Assembly (NCBI GenBank): GCA_913062735.1
Contig: CAJXWI010000066.1
Location: 1 to 9,121 of the forward strand
Reading direction: 5' to 3'
Length of the DNA: 9,121 bases
Source: an uncultured Arcobacter sp.
Lineage (GTDB): Bacteria > Campylobacterota > Campylobacteria > Campylobacterales > Arcobacteraceae
Position 1 is the first letter of the stretch. The number at the start of each line of letters is the position of its first letter. The position numbers and the translations under genes were made by a program. Shown here piece by piece: positions 1 to 6,226 of the stretch. The notes beneath the pieces were generated by a model. That model ran no database searches. It was not told the DNA's origin and was given only the letters and a program-made list of their open reading frames with translations.

Positions 1-1067
1 CCAAGTATTTCTAATTCATCTTGTTTTAAGAAGTCATTTTTAGTTACTAACATTCCAAGACCAAAAAGTACTGTAATAACTTCTGATGGAGATTTACCAC
101 AAGCTTCAGCAAATTCATAAACTCTTACATCTTCAGGAATTGTAACCTCAGTTATATCTTCAACTATTACATCTTTGATATATCTTTTTTTACGTTTACC
201 TCTTCTTAAACCTCTAGGTCTGTTACCAAAAGCAGAAGGTCTAGTTGTTCTTAATTGTTGAGCTTGTTGCTGTTTTTTTCTTTCATCTTCAAATAATTTT
301 GAAGTATCAGATAAATCCATGTCTAATAAAACAACTTCTTCACCTAATAATGATGCAGTAGTATTATTAAATTCATTCGTAGAATTATTACTATTATTAC
401 TAATGTGCATAACTTTTCCATGCTCATGAGCTCTAGCAGCATTTCTTTTTTTCTCTTTTTTAATTCTTTGAGCTGCTGGTTCTTTTGAATCATCTGCATT
501 ATTCCCAAGAATCTCACTTAAAGATTTCATCTGTTTTTTAGATGAAGAAAAGTCATTAAATACTTCTTCTTTTACAACAGGAGCAGGTTTTGCTTTTTTA
601 ACAATTTTTAACCCTCTACGTTTTGGAACAATTCTTCTAGAATCACTTGCATTCTTAACAGGTTCACTTACAACTGGTTTAGCAGTATCTTCTACTTTAA
701 CATCACTCGTTGGTGCTTTTGCAACTACAGTTTCAGTTTTAGGACTTTCGTCTTTTTTAACCTCTTCTGTTTTCACTACTTCTGTTTTAACTTCTTCTGT
801 TGTAGAAACTTCAGCTTTTTCTTCTTCTTTTTTTTCTACGATTTTCATTGCTCTTTTAACAGGTGCTTTTTTCTCTTCTACTTTTTTTGGTAGTTTTGAA
901 CTTTTACCCGTCATTATATAATTTGCAATTTCTTCCGCATCTGCATATGAAACTGCGCTCTGAGGTGATTTTAGTTCAATCCCTAAATCTTTTGCTTTCG
1001 TAATAACATCATTGCTACTAGCTCCAGCCTCTTCAGCTATTTCATAAACTCTTACTTTTTCTGACAT
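1..1067 (-). CDS. infB: Translation initiation factor IF-2, N-terminal 355 codons (3' part beyond left edge)
   Basis: IF2 is the cytoplasmic GTPase that brings initiator fMet-tRNA to the 30S subunit and promotes subunit joining. I translated this frame by hand from the ATG at 1067 to position 1 and found no stop. Visible are an IF2_N domain at residues 1-55 (MSEKVRVYEIAEEAG), a charged Lys/Glu/Pro/Ala-rich linker at about 58-280, a basic block at about 283-295, and a second IF2_N-like domain from about residue 312 (DVRVYEFAEACGKSPSEVI). The GTPase and C-terminal domains lie outside the window. The start has a strong Shine-Dalgarno, AAGGAG (1078-1083), placed inside the end of the YlxR-like gene; the two genes overlap by 26 nt. 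The linker holds small repeats (TEEVK at 90-94 and 100-104) and an Asn/Ser run at 223-236. The gene is the last visible member of the minus-strand operon. The assignment rests on the duplicated IF2_N signature and on position after a YlxR-like gene; I am confident of it. Confidence 0.95.
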   Translation of the reverse strand, partial: MSEKVRVYEIAEEAGASSNDVITKAKDLGIELKSPQSAVSYADAEEIANYIMTGKSSKLPKKVEEKKAPVKRAMKIVEKKEEEKAEVSTTEEVKTEVVKTEEVKKDESPKTETVVAKAPTSDVKVEDTAKPVVSEPVKNASDSRRIVPKRRGLKIVKKAKPAPVVKEEVFNDFSSSKKQMKSLSEILGNNADDSKEPAAQRIKKEKKRNAARAHEHGKVMHISNNSNNSTNEFNNTTASLLGEEVVLLDMDLSDTSKLFEDERKKQQQAQQLRTTRPSAFGNRPRGLRRGKRKKRYIKDVIVEDITEVTIPEDVRVYEFAEACGKSPSEVITVLFGLGMLVTKNDFLKQDELEIL

Positions 1068-1344
1068 GCGTTAATATCTCCTTAAGTTGTACAAGGTACT
1101 CATCTTTATTTTTACACTCTCTAAAAAGTGATTTTTCTAGTTTTTTTATACTTTTTAAATTCTTTGTTTCATCTGTAACTTCGAAACATACATCCAAGCA
1201 TTGGTTACAAATATAAAAACTTCTACCATAGTTATTGTATGGTACAAGTTTTTTATTTTCACACCGAAGCCTTACTAACTCAACTTTTTCAAGTTTTGCT
1301 CTACAGACAATACACGTTCTTAAACACTTTTTTAAATTTGCCAA
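1042..1344 (-). CDS. ylxR: YlxR/DUF448 family protein (RnpM-like), TTG start
   Basis: A 100-residue basic protein of the YlxR (DUF448) family. Members are small RNA-binding proteins usually encoded beside infB; the Bacillus member, RnpM, is reported to modulate RNase P. Visible are a CxxC pair at C11/C14 (RTCIVCRAK), the family core GRSFYIC at residues 40-46 (usual form GRGAYLC), and a second CxxC at C46/C49. These four cysteines could bind zinc. The C-terminal half is Lys-rich. The start is TTG at 1344, directly after an in-frame TGA (1345-1347). No ATG or GTG lies between that stop and the first conserved cysteine, so TTG is the only reasonable start. The ribosome site is weak (GGAT 7 nt upstream). 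The gene lies 35 nt after thrB and overlaps infB by 26 nt, which suggests translational coupling to infB. The family is clear from motif plus context; the role in this organism is inference. Confidence 0.85.
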   Translation of the reverse strand: MANLKKCLRTCIVCRAKLEKVELVRLRCENKKLVPYNNYGRSFYICNQCLDVCFEVTDETKNLKSIKKLEKSLFRECKNKDEYLVQLKEILTHVRKSKSL

Positions 1345-1379
1345 TCATTATATCCAAATATTACTTAATTCAATACGGC

Positions 1380-2261
1380 TTAGTTTTCTACAACTAAACC
1401 AGCATTATCAAAGCCAGAAATAAACACTTTAAAATGTGGAAATTTCTTTCTTAAAGCTGTTTCGATTCTTTTAGCATCACTTGCATGAGTGATTGAAAAT
1501 AATGTTGAACCAGAACCCGAAAGTGTTGACATTAAAGCACCTGTTTTTAATGCAATTTTTTGTACTTCAAACAGTTCTGGCATTAATTTCATTCTGTATT
1601 GCTGATGAAAAGTATCTAAGGATGCTGTTTTTAACATTTCCCAATTTTCACTCATAAAAGCAGCCGTTAATAAAGACGAATGCGAAATGTTAAAGGTTGC
1701 ATCTTCTTTTGAATATTTATAAGGTAGGGTTTTTCTTGAAAGATTTGTAGACATTGGTCTTGAAGGAACAACAATTACAGCAGATAAATTTTTGGGTAAA
1801 TCTTTTTTAATGTATTGAACTTCGTTTTCTTTTACCGTTGCAACACAAAACCCACCCATTACAGCAGGCGTAATATTATCTGGATGTGCTTCATAAGAAA
1901 GTGCCATGTTTAACAGTTTGTCTTTACTTAATTCAAGTCCTTCAATAGCATATGCAGAAGCAATTGCTGAAACAATTACAGCAGAAGAACTACCAAGTCC
2001 TCGTGAAAGTGGAATTTGATTTTCAAACTCAAATCTAAAATGTTTTCTTCTTTGTGTTAAATTAAAATAAAAATCATTAAAAATAGAAACAAACATATTA
2101 TTGTCTTTTAACATTGGGTTTTTTGAGCCCTCACCTTTTAATGAAACAGAATGAAACTTAGCTGGCTTTATAATAACTTGGTTTTTTAGTTTAATTGCTA
2201 AACCTAAAGTATCAAATCCGGGGCCTAAGTTTGCAGATGTTGCGGGTACGCTTATTCTCAA
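1380..2261 (-). CDS. thrB: Homoserine kinase (GHMP kinase family), TTG start
   Basis: ThrB phosphorylates L-homoserine with ATP to O-phosphohomoserine, the step before threonine synthase. The 293-residue length is normal for the family. GHMP-kinase motifs occur in order: motif 1 ATSANLGPGFDTLG (residues 7-20), the ATP-binding loop PLSRGLGSSSA (84-94), YEAHPDN (123-129), which fits the homoserine-binding region, and the C-terminal motif STLSGSGSTLFS (245-256). The start is TTG at 2261. It is preceded by AAAGGAAG (2266-2273), a good ribosome site that overlaps the TAA of the upstream TsaB-like gene, so translation is probably coupled. The motif-1 region begins only six residues after this start, so a later start would damage the protein. 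No leader peptide or attenuator is visible before it. Placement between TsaB-like and YlxR-like genes matches other Campylobacterota and does not indicate a threonine operon. Confidence 0.95.
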   Translation of the reverse strand: MRISVPATSANLGPGFDTLGLAIKLKNQVIIKPAKFHSVSLKGEGSKNPMLKDNNMFVSIFNDFYFNLTQRRKHFRFEFENQIPLSRGLGSSSAVIVSAIASAYAIEGLELSKDKLLNMALSYEAHPDNITPAVMGGFCVATVKENEVQYIKKDLPKNLSAVIVVPSRPMSTNLSRKTLPYKYSKEDATFNISHSSLLTAAFMSENWEMLKTASLDTFHQQYRMKLMPELFEVQKIALKTGALMSTLSGSGSTLFSITHASDAKRIETALRKKFPHFKVFISGFDNAGLVVEN

Positions 2262-2271
2262 TTATCTTCCT

Positions 2272-2724
2272 TTATACTGCTGGTAAATTATATATGGGCA
2301 AAGTATTTTTACTAAATAATTTTGTATTTAATACTTTTGGTAATAAAAATTGCGCAATTGTACTCTCTTTATGCAAAAAGTCTATAGTAATTTCATTATT
2401 TTTATAAAAAAAGTATTTTTTCCCTAAAGCTTTTATGGGTGAATTCTCATTAAAATGGAAACCAAAACTTGCAAAAAAGTTAATATCCTTAACGATACAA
2501 AGTGTTTTTAGAAAAACATATGCGACTTTTATGGCCATATAAGAACCTGGAGAATTAACATAATAAATTTCATTAATATCATATTCTTTTAAAATAGATT
2601 TTAAGACAGAAGGTAAAATATCAGAACTCTTTCCCTCTGCATCATAGATTTTAACTAGTTTATAGTTTTCATATAAACCAATTTGTATAGGTTTTGCTAT
2701 TGAAATAACGAATACTTGATACAA
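2272..2724 (-). CDS. tsaB: Short TsaB-like protein (tRNA t6A biosynthesis partner), TTG start
   Basis: A 150-residue protein resembling the N-terminal half of TsaB, the ASKHA-fold partner of TsaD in making t6A at position 37 of ANN-decoding tRNAs. The main evidence is the segment VNSPGSYMAIKVAYVFLK (56-73), which matches the TsaB signature GPGSFTGLRIG followed by a helix. The N-terminus (VFVISIAKPIQIGLYEN) fits the first beta strands of the fold. Typical TsaB is about 210-240 residues, so this copy is short and its second half is poorly conserved; reduced versions seem usual in Campylobacterota. The start is TTG at 2724, two nucleotides after the lpxC stop. The frame upstream is closed by TAA at 2734-2736 and offers no ATG or GTG. 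There is no clear ribosome site, so reinitiation after lpxC is likely. Alternative: a diverged TsaB-fold protein with another role. I am fairly sure of the fold and less sure of the function. Confidence 0.72.
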   Translation of the reverse strand: MYQVFVISIAKPIQIGLYENYKLVKIYDAEGKSSDILPSVLKSILKEYDINEIYYVNSPGSYMAIKVAYVFLKTLCIVKDINFFASFGFHFNENSPIKALGKKYFFYKNNEITIDFLHKESTIAQFLLPKVLNTKLFSKNTLPIYNLPAV

Positions 2725-2726
2725 GT

Positions 2727-3638
2727 CTATGCTTTAGTATTAGAAGTTGCGTACGCCAGTTCAAAAACACGACTTTCTTCTTGAGCAAGTTCTAAATCAA
2801 TGATTTCATAAGCACTTTTATCTGCTAAAAGTTTTTTAGTTAGTAAATGATTTAAGTGATGAGATCCAGCATGTGCTGTATATTCACCTATAATTGTATA
2901 TTCTAATAAACTCATGTCCCCAATTGCATCTAAGATTTTATGCCGTACAAATTCATCGTGGTATCTTAAACCTTCTGGATTAATTACTTTATTATCATCA
3001 ATTGCAATTACATTATCCAAAGAAACACCTTGCGCTAAACCAACAGCTTGAAGCGATTGTAAATCATGCAAAAATCCAAAGGTTCTTGCTCTTGAGATAT
3101 TCTCTTTGTATTCTTCTAGAGAATAATCCAATTTATAAGCTTGTTTTCCAATAACGGGATGTTCAAAATCAATTGAAAAATCATAAATAATATGAGAAGA
3201 AGGTTTTAAACATACTCTTTTACCTTCAGGAGTAGTAACTTCAATTTCTTTTTTAATTTTAATTACTTTTTTTGATACATCCAACTCTTTAATTCCTGCT
3301 TCTTCAATTAACATACAGTATCCAGATGAACTTCCATCTAGTGCTGGCATTTCATCATTGTCTAGAATAATTCTTAAGTTGTCAATTCCATAAGCATAAA
3401 TTGCTGATAATAAGTGCTCAATCGTAGAAATTACAACACCTTCTTTTCCAATAACTGTTGCCATTTTAGTATCTACTACATTTTCAACTTTTAAAGGAAT
3501 AGAAACACCTTTATCACTGCGATAAAAAACGATTCCCATATCTGCATCTAAGGGTTCTAGAATCATTTTTACAGCAACACCTTTGTGTAAGCCAATTCCT
3601 ACTATTTCAACTTTTCGCCCTATTGTTCTTTGTCTCAT
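2727..3638 (-). CDS. lpxC: UDP-3-O-acyl-N-acetylglucosamine deacetylase
   Basis: LpxC is the zinc-dependent cytoplasmic deacetylase that commits UDP-3-O-acyl-GlcNAc to lipid A synthesis, so this organism is expected to make LPS or LOS. The 303-residue length is normal. Visible are the N-terminal RTIGRKVEIVGIGLHKG, STIEHLLSA (71-79) with catalytic E74 and zinc ligand H75, RARTFGF (183-189), the SLDN turn (206-209), and RYHDEFVRHKILDAIGD (225-241) with zinc ligands H233 and D237. The C-terminal segment HAGSHHLNH contains H260, matching E. coli H265 with the same five-residue offset as the other ligands. The start is ATG at 3638, sharing ATGA with the stop of the upstream M23 peptidase gene. No strong ribosome site is visible, so coupling to the upstream gene is likely. 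The TAG stop lies two nucleotides before the tsaB start. All key residues are present. Confidence 0.97.
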   Translation of the reverse strand: MRQRTIGRKVEIVGIGLHKGVAVKMILEPLDADMGIVFYRSDKGVSIPLKVENVVDTKMATVIGKEGVVISTIEHLLSAIYAYGIDNLRIILDNDEMPALDGSSSGYCMLIEEAGIKELDVSKKVIKIKKEIEVTTPEGKRVCLKPSSHIIYDFSIDFEHPVIGKQAYKLDYSLEEYKENISRARTFGFLHDLQSLQAVGLAQGVSLDNVIAIDDNKVINPEGLRYHDEFVRHKILDAIGDMSLLEYTIIGEYTAHAGSHHLNHLLTKKLLADKSAYEIIDLELAQEESRVFELAYATSNTKA

Positions 3639-5008
3639 TTATTGTTTATCACTTTCTTTGCTTCATCAATTACATCAAATATTCTACTTTTAATCCAAGT
3701 TTTATCCATCCACTCTAAAGGGTTAACTTCAATACCTTGAACGAGAACACCAAAATGTAAATGATCTCCTAATACTGCACCTGTGGTACCTGTATTAGCT
3801 ATTTGCTCACCAGCTTGTATATAATCACCTACACTAACATTTGTAGCACTTGTATGTGCATATAAGGTTTGTAAACCTAAGATATGATCAATTATAACAG
3901 TATTTCCGTAAATTCCTAAATAATCATTAAAAATTACACGTCCTTCATTTGAGATTTTAATGGGTGCTCTTTTATATGAAGCCCAATCCATTCCTAAATG
4001 CCAAGCTTCATCGATTTTTTGTCCATCCAAATAATAATGACGTCTGTTTGCAAAAGAGGCAGCTGTTGCTGAATTTTTTAAACGTTTAAAGGGTTTTAAA
4101 TTTATCTTAGAAATCATATCTTTATTCATGTATTTTTTAGAAACATCTTCAATATTTTTTACATTAGAAGCTCTTAAAATTTTATTACCCTCAACAAAAA
4201 TTTCTTCTAAAGAAGTGGGAACATTATATGCGCTTGTTTCTAGTACATTAACCGTTACATTTTTAATAAAAGACGAAGAAATGTTTATCTTTGAATCTTT
4301 CATTTTTAATTTTCTTATATATAAAGGAATTTTTGTTTTCACAAGATTGTTTGCTTTATCACTTGCAATTAATGTAACTTTTGTAAATTCTTTGACATCA
4401 ACAGGCCACGCAATTAGTGCTATGTAATATCCTTCTTTATAAAAAGGAATCAATTCAAAACGTTTTTGATTTGAAAAAGAAATATAAGCATCTTTTAAAT
4501 TTTCATCGTTTACTTGCGCAATTACAACAGCTGAACCACCTCTTCTAATTGCATAAGAATTTGAAATGATATTAACTTGAGGTCTTTTTTTATCAATATT
4601 AACAGTAAACTCTTTAATACTTTTATTACCCTCTAAAAAATTCCATTTAGAATTATCAATGGCTTCAACCGAAATTTTTACTACTTTTCCTTTAAAAAAC
4701 ATGTCTAAAGAAGGTGGTGCTATTTTTAAATTTAATATTTTTTTAGAATTTTGCAAGACTTTGTTAAAAAGTACAATTTCATTGTCTTTATCTTTATACG
4801 TAACTTTATAAAATTTAATACCACTTTCATCGCTTAACTTCAAATTTAAAGAGTCTTTTAAATTCCAATAAATTCCATCTTGAAAAGTAATTGTAGGTAC
4901 TTTTTTTTCAAAAGTAGGAGAAATATAAATAAATACACCTGCACATACTACTGCTATTGTTATTAGAAAAAATACAACTTTTCCAAATCCACTTTTTTTA
5001 TTTCTCAC
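3635..5008 (-). CDS. Membrane-anchored M23 (LytM-type) peptidoglycan endopeptidase, GTG start
   Basis: A 457-residue zinc metallopeptidase predicted to cleave peptide cross-links of peptidoglycan in the periplasm. A basic N-terminus (RNKK) is followed by one hydrophobic segment at about 11-30 with no clear signal-peptidase site, so it is probably inner-membrane anchored with the rest periplasmic. Residues about 45-230 are strand-rich, with IDKKRPQVNII and a TLIASDKANNL segment typical of Ig-like repeats. The C-terminal M23 domain (about 320-435) is complete: HLGMD (H337, D341), YAH (H385) and HLH (H416, H418). These supply the zinc ligands (H337, D341, H418) and catalytic histidines, so it looks active rather than a degenerate activator. 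The start is GTG at 5008, 5 nt after AAAGGA (5014-5019). It overlaps the DHH gene by 11 nt and lpxC by 4 nt. Campylobacter carries an M23 gene just before lpxC as well. The substrate bond is not determinable here. Confidence 0.9.
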   Translation of the reverse strand: MRNKKSGFGKVVFFLITIAVVCAGVFIYISPTFEKKVPTITFQDGIYWNLKDSLNLKLSDESGIKFYKVTYKDKDNEIVLFNKVLQNSKKILNLKIAPPSLDMFFKGKVVKISVEAIDNSKWNFLEGNKSIKEFTVNIDKKRPQVNIISNSYAIRRGGSAVVIAQVNDENLKDAYISFSNQKRFELIPFYKEGYYIALIAWPVDVKEFTKVTLIASDKANNLVKTKIPLYIRKLKMKDSKINISSSFIKNVTVNVLETSAYNVPTSLEEIFVEGNKILRASNVKNIEDVSKKYMNKDMISKINLKPFKRLKNSATAASFANRRHYYLDGQKIDEAWHLGMDWASYKRAPIKISNEGRVIFNDYLGIYGNTVIIDHILGLQTLYAHTSATNVSVGDYIQAGEQIANTGTTGAVLGDHLHFGVLVQGIEVNPLEWMDKTWIKSRIFDVIDEAKKVINNK

Positions 5009-5981
5009 TTATTTCCTTTAATACTAATTCTTTTGCTTTATAAATGTCTTGTGTATCTATAGCACAACCTGCCGCATTTAAATGGCCACCACCACCAAAT
5101 ATTGCTGCAATTTTAGAAACATCAATGTTTTCTTTTGAACGAAGAGAAACTCTAACTTTTTCATTTACTATTCTAAAGTACACAGCAATTTTAACTAAAC
5201 TCATAGAAAAAATCATATCAAGAGCTACTTCTGTTTCATGATAAACAGCGCCCGTTTGCTTAAACCACAAGGGTAAAGCGTAAATACTTGCAACTTCCCC
5301 TTCATCATGTAATTCCAAAGAATCAAATATCTTTGGTAAGATTCTATATTTTGCTAAAGAATCTCTTCTTATTAATAAAGATGCAATTAAGGAAGGATCT
5401 GCCCCACATTTAACTAAAAAGTTAATCTTTTCGTAGGTACTTTCATCACATCTAGAAGAAGTAAAAGCTAAAGAATCTTCATAAATACCAACATATAAGG
5501 CACTTGCTGTATTTTTTGTAATATATAAACCATTAAATTTAAAAAAGTCATATACCACTTCAGCTGTGGAGGATTTGTTCTCATCTACTAAATTAATGCT
5601 TCCAAAACCATCATTGGATTTATGATGATCAAAATTAATTAATGGAATATCACTTGGTATTGCTATTCCTAAACGAGACCTTGCCCCACAATCCACACTT
5701 ATCATTAAATCAAATGATTTTGGTAATTCTTGAACTATTTTATCAAAACGATGTAAAAAATCAAGTCTTGAAGGAATATCAGCTGTTCGTACATTAAATA
5801 CTTTATGATTAATTTTATTTTCACTAAAATAAGAAGATAAAGCCAAAGCAGATGAAACAGTGTCCGCATCTGGATTAATGTGACTAACAATAACAATATA
5901 CCTTGCTTTTGAAATCAAAGAAAGAGCTTCTTCAAAATAAGAACTGTCAAGTTTATTGTTCAGTATAAAATCTTTTTTCAA
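4998..5981 (-). CDS. DHH/DHHA1-family phosphoesterase (NrnA-like nanoRNase / pAp phosphatase), TTG start
   Basis: A 327-residue cytoplasmic Mn-dependent phosphoesterase. NrnA-type members degrade 2-5 nt RNA fragments and dephosphorylate pAp; some relatives hydrolyse linear or cyclic dinucleotides. Motifs in order: SHINPDADTVSSALAL (33-48, motif I, usual form HxxPDGDAxGS), SVDCG (95-99, motif II), FDHHKS (117-122, the DHH motif), GIYEDSLAF (165-173, motif IV with D169), and FGGGGHLNAAG (295-305) of the C-terminal DHHA1 domain. Length and two-domain layout match stand-alone NrnA-like enzymes, not RecJ. No GAF, CBS or membrane segment is present. The start is TTG at 5981, 6 nt after AAGGA (5988-5992). 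It is the first gene of the minus-strand operon and overlaps the M23 gene by 11 nt. Motif I has A where G is usual (PDADT); the metal-binding aspartates remain. The family is certain, the exact substrate is not. Confidence 0.88.
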   Translation of the reverse strand: MKKDFILNNKLDSSYFEEALSLISKARYIVIVSHINPDADTVSSALALSSYFSENKINHKVFNVRTADIPSRLDFLHRFDKIVQELPKSFDLMISVDCGARSRLGIAIPSDIPLINFDHHKSNDGFGSINLVDENKSSTAEVVYDFFKFNGLYITKNTASALYVGIYEDSLAFTSSRCDESTYEKINFLVKCGADPSLIASLLIRRDSLAKYRILPKIFDSLELHDEGEVASIYALPLWFKQTGAVYHETEVALDMIFSMSLVKIAVYFRIVNEKVRVSLRSKENIDVSKIAAIFGGGGHLNAAGCAIDTQDIYKAKELVLKEISEK

Positions 5982-5987
5982 AATAAG

Positions 5988-6039
5988 TCCTTATTTTTAA
6001 TGTAATTTTTCTCATAAAATAATTTTTTTAATTATAGCA
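5988..6039 (-). promoter_or_regulatory. Promoter and leader of the DHH-M23-lpxC-tsaB-thrB-ylxR-infB operon
   Basis: On the minus strand, TGCTATAAT (6039 down to 6031) is a perfect extended -10 box (TGnTATAAT). No good -35 box lies 16-18 nt upstream, which is normal for sigma-70 promoters in Campylobacterota, where A/T-rich tracts replace it. Transcription would start near 6024, giving a leader of about 40 nt that ends in the ribosome site AAGGA (5988-5992). No terminator or better promoter is visible between the following seven genes, so this is the probable main promoter of the block. It is inferred from sequence only. Confidence 0.6.
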
Positions 6040-6125
6040 AAGTTCCAATAACAAATAATTAATACATAAAATTCCTAGCCTCCAAATAGGTTTAGAAATT
6101 CTTGGTTTTTATTCATAATCAAGGA

Positions 6126-6183
6126 TGAGATAGAATTTTTCCCGCAGTGCACATTAGTGCATGAGGACAAAAATTATATCTCA
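6126..6183. other. 58-nt imperfect hairpin in the nadC-DHH gap; candidate structured RNA
   Basis: The gap from 5982 to 6226 has no credible gene but contains a long foldback. From outside in: 7 bp (TGAGATA 6126-6132 with TATCTCA 6177-6183), a G/A mismatch, 7 bp (6134-6140 with 6169-6175), a 2-nt bulge (6167-6168), 2 bp (CC with GG), a small internal loop, and 6 bp (GTGCAC 6147-6152 with GTGCAT 6157-6162) closed by the tetraloop ATTA. The terminal pair 6147/6162 is a G-U wobble if the plus strand is transcribed and an A-C mismatch on the minus strand, so a plus-strand RNA folds slightly better. A possible plus-strand promoter lies just before it (TTTAGA 6091-6096, 17 nt, CATAAT 6114-6119). No U-tract follows on either strand, so it is not a standard terminator. 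It begins 43 nt downstream of the nadC stop. I recognise no known RNA family. Confidence 0.45.
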
Positions 6184-6226
6184 GACGCGAAGTCATGGAT
6201 AAAAAACGATAATTTATAATCCTATT

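Noticed and set aside
1235..1423. Plus-strand 62-codon frame across the thrB-ylxR junction
   Set aside because: Opposite to two confidently assigned genes, and composition is what reverse-complemented A/T-rich coding DNA gives.
4128..4427. Plus-strand 99-codon open frame opposite the M23 peptidase gene
   Set aside because: It is an antisense shadow of a gene with clear domains and motifs, and has no ribosome site or recognisable family.
6075..6116. Minus-strand 13-codon frame MNKNQEFLNLFGG in the nadC-DHH gap, followed by a GGAGG and a two-codon frame
   Set aside because: It has no ribosome site of its own, no matching family, and is too short to separate from chance in A/T-rich DNA. It may be a gene remnant but I cannot support that.
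6126..6183. Reading the 58-nt hairpin as the intrinsic terminator of nadA-nadC
   Set aside because: No U-tract follows the stem on the minus strand, and the stem is interrupted by a mismatch, a bulge and an internal loop.
6161..6202. Plus-strand 13-codon frame beginning inside the 58-nt hairpin
   Set aside because: Its start is buried in the stem and no Shine-Dalgarno at suitable spacing is present (GAGG follows rather than precedes the ATG).
6123..6226. Match of the nadC-DHH gap to preQ1, cyclic-di-GMP, fluoride, SRP or 6S RNA
   Set aside because: Only short fragments looked similar (GATAAAAAACGATAA to a preQ1-I tail, GACGCGAAG to a c-di-GMP-I segment). The other required conserved parts of each family are missing.
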